From positions 376,501 to 440,500 of the forward strand of contig NZ_JARQWW010000004.1 in assembly GCF_029543125.1 (NCBI RefSeq): 64,000 nucleotides of DNA. The letters run 5' to 3'. Within the stretch, counting starts at the first letter, position 1, and each line of letters opens with the position of its first letter. Below the pieces are notes generated by a model. The model was not told the origin of the DNA. It did no database searches and saw only the letters and a program-made list of their open reading frames with translations. Below, one piece after another: positions 1 through 8,342 of the stretch. The stretch is from Caulobacter segnis (GTDB lineage Bacteria; Pseudomonadota; Alphaproteobacteria; Caulobacterales; Caulobacteraceae). Position numbers and translations under genes: made by a program.

Positions 1-369
1 ACCCTGAACGTCACCCCGATGTTCGATCTGGAGCCGAAGGCCCCTCGCATCATCCGCGCGGAGATCGCCGAGGCCTCGGTGACGGGCGTCTATGTTGGCC
101 AGCCGGTCGAGATCAGCATGGAGTCGGACCCGAGCAAGGTCTTCACCGGCAAGGTGATCCGCCGCTCGGCCATGTTCGGGGCCCGCAAGCTGCAGTCGGA
201 CGATCCGTCCGAGCGCACCGACGAGCGCGTGGTGGAGACGGTGGTCACCGCCGACGGCGCGCCCTTCCTGATCGGCCAGCGCGTGCTGGTGAAGTTCATG
301 AAGCCGGGCAAGGTCGCGGGCGCCAAGCACCCGACCGCCGCCCCGGCCGAGGATCAAAAGAAGAGCTAA
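1..369 (+). CDS. HlyD-family membrane fusion protein, C-terminal part (cut by window edge)
   Basis: The reading frame is open from base 1, so the start lies outside the window; only the last 122 residues are seen. The segment reads like the C-terminal beta-barrel of an HlyD/DevB-type periplasmic adaptor of an ABC or RND exporter: an AEIAEASVTGVYVGQPVEI stretch, then GKVIRRSAMFGARK, then a V-rich strand ending in GQRVLVKFMKPG. Such adaptors bridge an inner-membrane pump to an outer-membrane channel. The tail is charged and ends QKKS. A strong terminator follows 27 bases after the stop, so this is the last gene of its operon. The pump partner should lie upstream of the window. The substrate cannot be told. 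Confidence 0.65.
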   Translation, partial: TLNVTPMFDLEPKAPRIIRAEIAEASVTGVYVGQPVEISMESDPSKVFTGKVIRRSAMFGARKLQSDDPSERTDERVVETVVTADGAPFLIGQRVLVKFMKPGKVAGAKHPTAAPAEDQKKS

Positions 370-395
370 GCGCTCCGCCTAAAGAGAAGCTCGAA

Positions 396-424
396 CGCCG
401 TCCGGTCCTCCGGGCGGCGTTTTT
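396..424 (+). terminator. Rho-independent terminator after the HlyD-type gene
   Basis: A 10-bp GC-rich stem (396-405 with 410-419, one G-U pair) has a 4-base loop and is followed directly by TTTTT. It lies 27 bases after the stop codon of the preceding gene. Confidence 0.85.
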
Positions 425-507
425 CTTTGCCCCGCGCCCGCTTGACGGCGTTTGCGCCGCGCCGCACAACGCCTGCACAAAACAAGCGTTTGAGAGGAGC
501 GACAGGC

Positions 508-1413
508 ATGGCGGACATCCGCTTCGACGGCAAGGTGGCGATCGTGACGGGAGCCGGCGGCGGCCTTGGCCGTCAGCATGCGCTGGAGCTGGCGCGTCGC
601 GGCGCCAAGGTCGTGGTCAACGACCTGGGCGGTTCGATGGATGGTTCTGGCGGCGGCTCGGACGCGGCCATGAAGGTGGTCGAGGAGATCAAGGCTCTCG
701 GCGGCGAAGCCATCGCCAACGGCTCGTCGGTGACCGACGACGCCGGCGTCGCCCTGATGGTCAAGCAGGCCATGGATCAGTGGGGCCGCATCGACATCCT
801 GATCGCCAACGCCGGGGTGCTGCGCGACAAGTCCTTCTCGAAGATGGACATCCCCGACTTCGAGTTCGTCCTGAACGTCCACCTCATGGGCACGGTGAAG
901 CCGGTGAAGGCGGTCTGGGAGATCATGAAGGCCCAGAACTACGGGCGCATCGTGGTCACCACCTCCTCGTCCGGCCTCTATGGCAACTTCGGCCAGTCGA
1001 ACTACGGCGCCGCCAAGCTGGGCATCGTCGGGTTCATGAACACCATCAAGCTCGAGGGCCAGAAGAATGGCGTCCACGTGAACGCCATCAGCCCCGTGGC
1101 CGCGACCCGCATGACCGAAGGCCTGATGCCGCCGGAAGTGCTGGAGAAGCTGAAGCCGGAATATGTGACGCCCGGCGTGATCTACCTGGCCTCGGACGAA
1201 GCCCCCACGGGCGCGATCCTGGCGGCCGGCGCCGGCGCCTTCGCCCTGTCGCGCATCTACGAGACCGAAGGCGTCTATCTGGGCGAAGGCGGTTTGTCGG
1301 CCGAGGAAGTCCGCGCCAACTGGGACAAGATCAGCGACGACGCGGGACAGAAGGCTTATTTCGCCGGCGGCGAGCAAGGCCAGAAATTCTTCCGCAAGAT
1401 GGCGGGCGGCTGA
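508..1413 (+). CDS. SDR-family NAD(P)-dependent dehydrogenase, 3-hydroxyacyl-CoA dehydrogenase-like
   Basis: A 301-residue classical short-chain dehydrogenase. The Rossmann motif TGAGGGLG is at residues 14-21, the NAG motif at 101-103, the catalytic serine in the TSSS stretch near 153-155, and YxxxK at Y166/K170. The long VVNDLGGSMDG loop after beta-2 is typical of the dehydrogenase domain of multifunctional enzyme type 2 and related acyl-CoA or steroid dehydrogenases, so oxidation of a 3-hydroxyacyl-CoA or hydroxysteroid is the best guess. The start is ATG 508, preceded by GAGAGGAGCG; the open frame extends 27 codons further upstream but that part is Arg/Pro-rich and has no ribosome site. 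It is a single-gene unit with terminators on both sides. Confidence 0.85.
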   Translation: MADIRFDGKVAIVTGAGGGLGRQHALELARRGAKVVVNDLGGSMDGSGGGSDAAMKVVEEIKALGGEAIANGSSVTDDAGVALMVKQAMDQWGRIDILIANAGVLRDKSFSKMDIPDFEFVLNVHLMGTVKPVKAVWEIMKAQNYGRIVVTTSSSGLYGNFGQSNYGAAKLGIVGFMNTIKLEGQKNGVHVNAISPVAATRMTEGLMPPEVLEKLKPEYVTPGVIYLASDEAPTGAILAAGAGAFALSRIYETEGVYLGEGGLSAEEVRANWDKISDDAGQKAYFAGGEQGQKFFRKMAGG

Positions 1414-1423
1414 GGAAGTCCAA

Positions 1424-1450
1424 CCTCGATCCCGCAGATCGGGGGTTTTT
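1424..1450 (+). terminator. Terminator 1 after the SDR gene
   Basis: A seven-pair stem (1424-1430 with 1438-1444, one G-U pair) is followed by TTTTT at 1446-1450. It is the first of two tandem terminators. Confidence 0.7.
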
Positions 1451-1479
1451 GACCCCAACGCATTTGTGACGTTTAGGCA

Positions 1480-1513
1480 ACGCTCCGTCGACTGATCGAC
1501 GGAGCGTTTCTTT
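1480..1513 (+). terminator. Terminator 2 after the SDR gene
   Basis: A perfect 12-bp stem (1480-1491 with 1496-1507) has a 4-base loop and is followed by TTCTTT. It insulates the FadL-type porin gene from upstream transcription. Confidence 0.85.
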
Positions 1514-1593
1514 CAAACGCAACAGTGAGCCCCAACATACGTTAGAGCGCCGTCCCCGCCGTCTCCCCCACGGCCGTATAAGGTTCTCTTTTG

Positions 1594-2898
1594 ATGTCCT
1601 CCCCCAAGATCATTCTCGCGCTCGGCGTCGCCGGCGCCGCCCTCATCGCCGCCAGCCAGGCTTCGGCCGCGGGCTTCTATCTCCAGGAACAATCGGTCCG
1701 CGGCACCGGCCGCGCCTATTCGGGTGAAGTCGCCGACCGCGGCGCCGCCAGCCTGTGGTGGAACCCGGCCGCCATCGCCGGCATCCAGAACAACGAGATC
1801 TACGGCGGCATGAGCCTGGTCATGGTCGACTCCGAGGTGTCGAACACCGGCTCGACCATCGACCGCGTGGCTCCAGGCGTGCCGGTCCTGCCCGTGGGCG
1901 GCGACGAGCGCGCCTATGACCCGATCAAGGGTGGCCTGGTGCCGAACCTGTCGGGCGCCTTCCGCGTCACCGACCGTCTGGCGGTAGGCGTTTCGACCTA
2001 CGCGCCGTACAACTTCACCACCGCCTATTCGGGCAACAGCTTCACCCGCTACGACGCGCTGAAGTCCCGCCTGATGACCGCCAACATCCAGGGCACCGCC
2101 GCCTATCGCGTCACCGACTGGCTGGACGTGGGCGTGGGCGTGAACGCCATCTACGCCGACGCCACCCTGACCTCGGCCTATCCGAACGTCTCGCCGCTGC
2201 AGCCGGACGGCCGCTCTGAGCTGACCGGCGACGGCTGGGACTTCGGCTGGAACGCCGGCCTGCAGCTGCACGCCAACGACAAGCTGACCATCGGCGCCTC
2301 GTACCGCTCTGAAGTGAAGCACACCCTCGACGGCTCGGTGGTCGTCAGCGGTCTGCTGGCTCCGGCGGCGGCCGCCAACATGGACGTGGACGGCAAGGCC
2401 AAGATCACCACCCCGTGGATCGCCACCCTGGGCGCGCGCTGGGCCGTAACCGACAAGCTGACCCTGAACGCCCAGGCCCAGCGCATCGGCTGGGGCGAGT
2501 TCGACGCCATCCGCGTCAGCTACGCCGGCGGCGGCTTTGAATCCGACCAGAACTACAAGGACGTCACCAGCGGCGGCGTCGGCTTCGACTACGCGGTCAA
2601 CGAAAAGCTGACCGTGCGCGCCGGCGTGCAATACGACCCGACCCCGACGCCGGACATCGGCCGCACCGCCCGCGTGCCGGACGGCGACCGCTGGCTGTAC
2701 GGCGCGGGCGCGACCATCAATCTGAAGCCGAACCTGGCCCTGGACATCGCCGGCGCCTACATCGCCTTCGATGAAGCCGAGATCGTCCGTGACGACGTGA
2801 TCTTCGGCGGCACCCCGCTGGCCACCCCCGTGGCCCTGCGCGGCAAGGCGGAGGGCAGCGGCGTGATCATGGCCGCCGGCGCCCGCTGGAGCTTCTAA
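1594..2898 (+). CDS. FadL/OmpP1/TodX-family outer membrane transporter
   Basis: A 434-residue outer-membrane barrel of the FadL family, which moves long-chain fatty acids and other hydrophobic compounds across the outer membrane. A signal peptide ends around ASA at residues 23-25, followed by the family start GFYLQEQSVRGTGRA and the hallmark GAASLWWNPAAIAG. Alternating strands fill the rest, and the protein ends in the aromatic WSF expected for BAM-assembled barrels. I chose ATG 1594; a TTG directly before it (1591) would add one residue. It is convergent with mrp, with 3 bases between stops. The neighbouring acyl-CoA-type SDR fits a lipid-uptake theme, but terminators separate the two. Substrate unknown. 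Confidence 0.9.
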   Translation: MSSPKIILALGVAGAALIAASQASAAGFYLQEQSVRGTGRAYSGEVADRGAASLWWNPAAIAGIQNNEIYGGMSLVMVDSEVSNTGSTIDRVAPGVPVLPVGGDERAYDPIKGGLVPNLSGAFRVTDRLAVGVSTYAPYNFTTAYSGNSFTRYDALKSRLMTANIQGTAAYRVTDWLDVGVGVNAIYADATLTSAYPNVSPLQPDGRSELTGDGWDFGWNAGLQLHANDKLTIGASYRSEVKHTLDGSVVVSGLLAPAAAANMDVDGKAKITTPWIATLGARWAVTDKLTLNAQAQRIGWGEFDAIRVSYAGGGFESDQNYKDVTSGGVGFDYAVNEKLTVRAGVQYDPTPTPDIGRTARVPDGDRWLYGAGATINLKPNLALDIAGAYIAFDEAEIVRDDVIFGGTPLATPVALRGKAEGSGVIMAAGARWSF

Positions 2899-2901
2899 GC
2901 C

Positions 2902-4014
2902 TTAAGCGAACTTCGCCGAGAGCGTCTGCGCCGCCGTCAGGAAAGCCCTGGCGGCGGCGCTTTCGCTTTCACCCGCCGTCAGCGGCCGGCCCACATCGCC
3001 CGCCTCGCGCAAGGCGATCTCGATGGGCACCTGGCCCAGCAGCGGCACGCCCAGGCGATCCGCCTCCGCCTGGCCTCCGCCCGTCCCGAAGATCGGGATC
3101 GGCGCGCCGGTGGACGGATCGGCGAAGAAGGCCATGTTCTCCACCACGCCCAGGATCGGGGTGGCGGTCTTGCGGAACATCTCAGCGGCGCGACGCGCGT
3201 CGATCAGGGCGATTTCCTGCGGGGTAGAGACGATCACCACGCCGTCGATCGAAAGCTTCTGGATCAGGGTCAGCTGGATATCGCCCGTGCCCGGCGGCAG
3301 ATCGACCACCAGCACGTCCAGCGGCTCCTCCTCCGAACCCCAGGCCACATCCTGGATCATCTGCCGCACAGCCGAGGACGCCATCGGCCCGCGCCAGATC
3401 ATCGCCTGGCCGGGGTCGACCATGAAGCCGATGGACATCAGCTTCACGCCATGGGCCTCCAGCGGCTGAAGCTTCTTGTCCACGAACACCGGCTCGCCAT
3501 CCACGCCCATCATGGTGGGGGCGGAGGGGCCATAGACATCGGCGTCCAGCAGCCCGGTGCGCAGGCCAAGCTTCGCAAACGCGCAGGCCAGATTCACCGA
3601 GACGGTGGACTTGCCCACCCCGCCCTTGCCGCTGGCCACGGCGATCACGTGGCGGACATGGGCGGGCTTCTCGGCGGACGGCGGCGGTGCGGCCTGAGCC
3701 TGCGGGTCAGCGGCGACCCGGGCCGCGCCCTTGCGCACCCGCTCGGTCTCGCCGCTGGCGGCGGCGGTCAGGACGACCTGTGCCTTCTCCACGCCCGGCA
3801 GGCTGGCCAGCAGCGCCTCGGCTGCCTCGCGCACCGGGGCGTAGGCCGCCGCATCGGCAGCCGCGACCTCAAGCACAAAGCCCGCGCGGCCGTCGCGAAC
3901 CACCAGCCCCTGGACCCGTCCGGCGTCGGCCAGGCCGCGGCCGGTCTTGGGATCGAGAATGCCGTTCAGCGCGGCGAACGCTGTGTCGCGAGTGGCGGTT
4001 TGAGAGTGATCCAT
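2902..4014 (-). CDS. mrp: Mrp/ApbC/NBP35-family iron-sulfur carrier P-loop ATPase
   Basis: 370 residues. The N-terminal ~90 residues look like a MIP18/DUF59 domain. A Pro/Ala linker (~100-117) leads to the ATPase with the deviant Walker A GKGGVGKS at 129-136, followed by LLDADVYGPSAPTMMG and the DLPPGTGD switch. The family binds and transfers Fe-S clusters to apo-proteins in the cytosol. The CxxC pair that bridges a cluster in bacterial ApbC and eukaryotic Nbp35 is absent: the equivalent stretch reads ENMAFFADPSTGAPIPIFG. I recall the same loss in other alphaproteobacterial Mrp proteins. It is divergent from hflK, with 120 bases between starts. Confidence 0.9.
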   Translation of the reverse strand: MDHSQTATRDTAFAALNGILDPKTGRGLADAGRVQGLVVRDGRAGFVLEVAAADAAAYAPVREAAEALLASLPGVEKAQVVLTAAASGETERVRKGAARVAADPQAQAAPPPSAEKPAHVRHVIAVASGKGGVGKSTVSVNLACAFAKLGLRTGLLDADVYGPSAPTMMGVDGEPVFVDKKLQPLEAHGVKLMSIGFMVDPGQAMIWRGPMASSAVRQMIQDVAWGSEEEPLDVLVVDLPPGTGDIQLTLIQKLSIDGVVIVSTPQEIALIDARRAAEMFRKTATPILGVVENMAFFADPSTGAPIPIFGTGGGQAEADRLGVPLLGQVPIEIALREAGDVGRPLTAGESESAAARAFLTAAQTLSAKFA

Positions 4015-4134
4015 ACCTGATCGGCTTGCTTTGCGGCGTTGGGGGTCTCATATCCGCAGGACAGCGCCGGTTTACAAGCCCGCCTTGGGCTCACCAGCGG
4101 CCGCGCCGAATAACGAAAGAGACGACGCGACCTT

Positions 4135-5271
4135 ATGCCTTGGAACGACAATTCGAGTTCGGGTTCCGGTAATTCCGGTTCCGGCAAGCCAGGTCCCTGG
4201 GGTTCGCCCCCGCCGGAAGACGGCAAGGACCCCCGCGAGGACAAGGCCCAGCGCCCCGGCGGACGCGGCGGCCCCAAGGGCGGCCCGCGCAAGCCTCCGC
4301 CTACCGGCCCGGACCTGAATGACACGCTCGATCGGTTGAACGCCCGCCTGCGCGAGTTCTTCACCGACGGCCGCGGCAACATCCGCCCGCGCGCCGTGGG
4401 CACGGTGATCGCCGGCGCGGCGGCCCTGTACCTGGCCACCGGCGTCTATTTCGTCCAGCCGGACGAGCAGGCCGTGGTCACCACCTTCGGCGCCTATTCG
4501 CGCACCACGGGTTCGGGCGCGGGCTATCACCTGCCCTGGCCGGTCGAAGCGGTGGAGAAGGTGTCGGTCACCACCCTGAACCGCATCGACGTGGGCGGCG
4601 CCGACGGCGCCGACGTGCCGGAAGAAAGCCTGATGCTCACGGGCGATGAGAACATCATCGACCTGGATTTTTCGGTTCAGTGGCGCGTCTCGGACGCCTC
4701 CAAGTACCTGTTCAACGTCCGCGACCCTGACGCCACGGTGAAGGCCGTGGCCGAAAGCGCCATGCGCGAGGTCGTCGGCCGCACGCCCCTGCAGCCGGTC
4801 CTGACCACGGCTCGCGGCCAGGTGCAGGAACAGGCCGCTCAGCTGATGCAGGCGGTCCTCGACCGCTATGACGCCGGGGTGTTCATCGACGGCGTGCAGA
4901 TCCGCAACGCCAACCCGCCCACCGACGTCATCGACGCCTTCCGCGACGTGGCCGCCGCCGGCCAGAACGCCGAGTCCGCCGCCAACGTCGCCCGAGGCGA
5001 AGCCGCCAAGGTGGTCCAGGCCGCCATCGGCTATCGCGAGCAGGTGGTCCGTGAGGCCGCCGGTGAGGCCGCGCGCTTCAACCAGGTGTACGAACAGTAC
5101 CGCCTGGCGCCGGGCGTGACCCGCGAGCGCCTCTACATCGAAACCATGCAGCGCGTGCTGGCCAACTCGAACAAGGTCATCCTGGACACCAAAGGCAGCG
5201 GCCCGGTGGTCCTGCCGCCCGACGTCTTCCGTCCCAAGGCGACCGCACCTACCGCGAGGAGCGGCCAATGA
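4135..5271 (+). CDS. hflK: HflK, FtsH-associated SPFH/band 7 protein
   Basis: 378 residues. A Gly/Ser/Pro-rich cytoplasmic N-terminus (1-60) is followed by one membrane helix at ~88-107, then the SPFH domain beginning QPDEQAVVTTFGAYSRTTGSG and a coiled stretch rich in Ala/Arg/Glu. HflK and HflC form a large periplasmic cage around the membrane protease FtsH and restrict access to membrane substrates. The Gly-rich N-terminus is usual for HflK. The stop overlaps the hflC start by ATGA (5268-5271), so the two are translationally coupled. The start at 4135 has a GAAAGAGACG purine run about 10-20 bases upstream. ftsH itself is not in the window. Confidence 0.95.
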   Translation: MPWNDNSSSGSGNSGSGKPGPWGSPPPEDGKDPREDKAQRPGGRGGPKGGPRKPPPTGPDLNDTLDRLNARLREFFTDGRGNIRPRAVGTVIAGAAALYLATGVYFVQPDEQAVVTTFGAYSRTTGSGAGYHLPWPVEAVEKVSVTTLNRIDVGGADGADVPEESLMLTGDENIIDLDFSVQWRVSDASKYLFNVRDPDATVKAVAESAMREVVGRTPLQPVLTTARGQVQEQAAQLMQAVLDRYDAGVFIDGVQIRNANPPTDVIDAFRDVAAAGQNAESAANVARGEAAKVVQAAIGYREQVVREAAGEAARFNQVYEQYRLAPGVTRERLYIETMQRVLANSNKVILDTKGSGPVVLPPDVFRPKATAPTARSGQ

Positions 5272-6110
5272 ACCGCAATCTCTTCGCCATCGCCGCCGTC
5301 GTCGTGGTCGCCCTGGTGGTGCTGGGCAACAGCATCTTCCAGATCGATCAGCGTCAGCAGGCTCTCGTCATTCGCTTCGGCGAACCTGTCCGCGTGATCA
5401 CCTCGCCCGGCCTGAAACTGAAGGCGCCGTTCCTTGAGAACGTCGTCATGTTCGACAAGCGCAACCTGTCGCTGGACGCTGAACAGGGCGAGGTCATCAC
5501 CGCCGACCAGGAACGCCTGGTGGTGGACGCCTACATCCGCTACCGCATCAACGACCCGCTGCAGTTCTACCGCACCCTGCGCGATGAACGCGTGGCGGCG
5601 GACCGCCTGGAGCGCCTGGTCAACGCCACCCTGCGCCAGACTCTGGGCTCGGCCACCTCGGACGACGTCATCTCCCGTCGCCGGCCGGAGCTGACCCGCG
5701 TGACCCGCGACATCGTCATCCGCCGCGCCGCCGCCTCGCGCCTGGGCCTGGAAGTCGTCGATGTGCGCATCAAGCGCGCCGACCTCCCGGAAGCGAACCA
5801 GAAGGCGGTCTATGAGCGGATGCAGACCGCCCGCCAGCAGGAGGCCGCCCAGATCCGCGCCGTCGGCGAGCAGCAGAAGCGCGAAATCATCGCCACCGCC
5901 ACCGAGGAAGCCGAAAAGATCCGCGGTGAGGGCGACGCCCGCCGCGCAGAACTCTTCGCCTCCAGCTTCGGCCGGGACGCGAGCTTCGCGGCCTTCTATC
6001 GCTCGATGCAGGCCTATGAGGCGTCGCTGGCCCAGGGCGACTCCACCCTGGTGCTGTCGCCCGACAGCGCCTTCTTCAAGTACTTCGAGCGCGGTCCCAG
6101 CGCTCAGTAA
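5268..6110 (+). CDS. hflC: HflC, partner of HflK in the FtsH-regulating complex
   Basis: 280 residues. One N-terminal membrane anchor (~4-22) precedes the SPFH domain, with the typical HflC opening QIDQRQQALVIRFGEPVRVI, then GLKLKAPFLENVVMFDKR and a C-terminal coiled coil (RQQEAAQIRAVGEQQKRE). Its length matches the family. It overlaps hflK by four bases and should be made in equal amounts with it. Fold and role follow from the family: a periplasmic membrane-bound modulator of FtsH. A strong GC hairpin follows the stop. Confidence 0.95.
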   Translation: MNRNLFAIAAVVVVALVVLGNSIFQIDQRQQALVIRFGEPVRVITSPGLKLKAPFLENVVMFDKRNLSLDAEQGEVITADQERLVVDAYIRYRINDPLQFYRTLRDERVAADRLERLVNATLRQTLGSATSDDVISRRRPELTRVTRDIVIRRAAASRLGLEVVDVRIKRADLPEANQKAVYERMQTARQQEAAQIRAVGEQQKREIIATATEEAEKIRGEGDARRAELFASSFGRDASFAAFYRSMQAYEASLAQGDSTLVLSPDSAFFKYFERGPSAQ

Positions 6111-6119
6111 CCCGTCGCG

Positions 6120-6148
6120 CCGCCGCCTGGCCTGAGGCCGGGCGGCGG
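6120..6148 (+). terminator. GC hairpin after hflC, possible terminator
   Basis: A 13-bp stem (6120-6132 with 6136-6148, one G-U pair) has a TGA loop and begins nine bases after the hflC stop. There is no T-run, so it may instead stabilise the 3' end of the mRNA. Confidence 0.45.
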
Positions 6149-6174
6149 AGTGCGCTGCACGATCGGGGGCGTCG

Positions 6175-7680
6175 ATGCAGAGATTCCATCACTACAAATC
6201 CATGGCTCTGGGCCTGGCCATCGGCCTCGCCGCCACGGCGACGTCGCAGGCTCAATCAGTTCCCGGCTGCGTGACCGGGGTGTCGGACCACGGGGTGGAG
6301 CGCTTCTCCGTCAACGGTCTGGCGGATCTGGAGCAGGTCACGCCGATCTCCACGGACACCGTCTTCCACGCGGCGTCCCTGGCCAAGCAGTTCACCGCCT
6401 ATGCCGTCGGCCTGCTGGCGGCGGAGGGCAAACTTTCCCTCGACGACGACATCCGCAAACACCTGCCGGACATGCCGGACTACGGCGATCCGATCCGCGT
6501 GCGCGATCTGGTTCACCACACCAGCGGCCTGCGGGATCAGGGGGCTCTGCTGCACCTTTCCGGGTGGCGTCCGCACGATCGGGTGACGCGTCAGGACGCC
6601 CTGTCGGTCATCCAACGGCAGAAAAGCCTCAATTTCCGCCCGGGAACCCAGGATCTCTACAACAACAGCGGCTACACCTTGCTGGCCGAGATCGTCCGCA
6701 AGGTTTCCGGCCAATCGCTCGCCGACTTCGCCAAGGCGCGGGTCTTCACGCCGCTGGGCATGACCTCGACGCGATTCTACGAAGACCAAGACGTCTTGGT
6801 CCGCCATCGCGCCCGCGGCTATCGCTGGACTGGCGCGCACTGGGAAGGCGCCCAGCCGGCGCTTGAGGTCTATGGCGCAAGCAACCTGCTGACCACGGCG
6901 AAAGACCTCCTGGCCTGGCAGCGCTTCCTCATGAACCCGCCGGCAAAAGAGGCCACGGTCGAATGGATGCGGACAACCGGCCGCCTGACCGACGGGACGC
7001 CCATCGGCTATGGCGGCGGCCTCTACATCAGCCAGAATGGCGGCCGCCAGAGCATCGGCCACGACGGCCTGGACGGCGGCTTCCGCGCCCAGACCCTGGC
7101 CTTTCCGCGTGAAGAGCTGGCGGTCGTCACCCTGTGCAATGACGCCGACGCGGACGCCGGGTATCTGGCCCGGGGCGCCGCCGACCTGACCATCCCCTCC
7201 GCCGCCCCACCCGCCGACGCGGCGCGGCGGGAGTTGGCCGGCGTCTGGCGCAGCCCTGAAACCGGCATGGTGATGCGCGTGGAATGGCGCGACGGACGGC
7301 TGAACGTGCCCGCCGATCGGTGGCGCTTTGATCCGCAGGCTGAGGGCCAGCCCCCGCTTCTGCGCGTCCTTTACGATCCCCTGCCCTCGCGCACCTATGA
7401 GAAGGTCACCGCCGCCACACCTGCCGACCTTAAACCCTATGCCGGCCGCTATCGCAGCGACGAGCTGGCGACCTCGTACGAGGTGGCGGCGAAGGATGGG
7501 CGGCTGACGATCACTTGGCCCCGTATGGAGCCGATGGCGCTGGAGTCCGTCGGCGGCGACCATTTTGTCGGATCAAGCCTGGGCGGCGTGACCTTCACCC
7601 GCGACGGCGCGGGCCGGATTGACGGCCTGGAGCTGAGCCAGCGCCGGGTCTGGCGGCTGCGCGCCGAACGTCTCGACTAG
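6175..7680 (+). CDS. Exported serine hydrolase, class C beta-lactamase/DD-peptidase-like
   Basis: 501 residues. A signal peptide ends near ATATSQAQ (residues 20-27). The beta-lactamase-related domain carries SxxK at S68/K71 (SLAKQ), YxN at Y162/N164 (LYNNSGY) and an HxG-type GHDG motif. The last ~160 residues form a separate domain found in EstB-like esterases and D-aminopeptidase relatives. It acts in the periplasm on an ester, amide or D-amino acid peptide; the fold does not say which, so resistance should not be assumed. The start is ATG 6175 after GGGGGCGTCG. It converges on the HAD gene: the two stop codons overlap at CTAG. Confidence 0.8.
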   Translation: MQRFHHYKSMALGLAIGLAATATSQAQSVPGCVTGVSDHGVERFSVNGLADLEQVTPISTDTVFHAASLAKQFTAYAVGLLAAEGKLSLDDDIRKHLPDMPDYGDPIRVRDLVHHTSGLRDQGALLHLSGWRPHDRVTRQDALSVIQRQKSLNFRPGTQDLYNNSGYTLLAEIVRKVSGQSLADFAKARVFTPLGMTSTRFYEDQDVLVRHRARGYRWTGAHWEGAQPALEVYGASNLLTTAKDLLAWQRFLMNPPAKEATVEWMRTTGRLTDGTPIGYGGGLYISQNGGRQSIGHDGLDGGFRAQTLAFPREELAVVTLCNDADADAGYLARGAADLTIPSAAPPADAARRELAGVWRSPETGMVMRVEWRDGRLNVPADRWRFDPQAEGQPPLLRVLYDPLPSRTYEKVTAATPADLKPYAGRYRSDELATSYEVAAKDGRLTITWPRMEPMALESVGGDHFVGSSLGGVTFTRDGAGRIDGLELSQRRVWRLRAERLD

Positions 7681-8342
7681 GCGGCCCGCTTCAGCAGGTC
7701 GAGCACGTGGTGCAGGCTGTCGGCGATGTGGATGCACTTGGACCGTGCGTCCTCGCTGGCGTCCAGCAGGTCGGGCACCATCACCGTCATCATTCCCGCC
7801 CCGTGCGCGGCGGTGACGCCGGCGTGAGAGTCCTCCAGCGCCAGGCAGTAGTGCGGGTCAATGCCCAGGCGCGCCGCGGCGGTGAGGTAGGGCTCCGGAT
7901 GCGGCTTCTTGTTGGTCACTTCGGGTCCGGTGACGGCGGCGTGGAAGCGGTCGCGAACACCCAGACGCCCCAGATACCCCTCAACCTGTGTCGGACCGTT
8001 GGAGGTGGCGATGGCGCGCGGCAGGTTCAGGTCATCCAGGTGGTCGAGCAGCTCGATCACCCCGGCCTTGAGCTGAAGCTGAACCTTCAGCATGTCCTCG
8101 ATCTCGCTCCACGCCCGGGCCCAGAAGGCTTCAGTGGCGAAGCCGCGGCCATAGCGGTCCAGCAGGATTTCGGTGCAGACCGCATGGGTGTGGCCGATCA
8201 TCGAGCAATAGACCTCCCGCCCCAGATCGACGCCGAACTCGCGCCCGACCGTCTCCATCCCTGCGGCGTAGACCGTCTCGGTGTCGACCAGCAGGCCGTC
8301 CATGTCGAAAACGACGGCTTCGATGCGGCGAGGGAAGGACAT
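7677..8342 (-). CDS. HAD-family phosphatase/phosphoglucomutase-like hydrolase
   Basis: 221 residues, HAD superfamily subfamily IA. Motif I FDMDGLLVDTE has the nucleophile at D13 and acid/base at D15; motif II is ATSNG, motif III lies around NKKPHPEPY, and motif IV is LALEDSHAG. The closest general type is beta-phosphoglucomutase or a sugar-phosphate phosphatase. Its ATG overlaps the serB stop (TGATG), so it is translated after serB on the same mRNA. A house-cleaning role on small phosphorylated metabolites is likely; the substrate cannot be read from sequence. Confidence 0.85.
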   Translation of the reverse strand: MSFPRRIEAVVFDMDGLLVDTETVYAAGMETVGREFGVDLGREVYCSMIGHTHAVCTEILLDRYGRGFATEAFWARAWSEIEDMLKVQLQLKAGVIELLDHLDDLNLPRAIATSNGPTQVEGYLGRLGVRDRFHAAVTGPEVTNKKPHPEPYLTAAARLGIDPHYCLALEDSHAGVTAAHGAGMMTVMVPDLLDASEDARSKCIHIADSLHHVLDLLKRAA

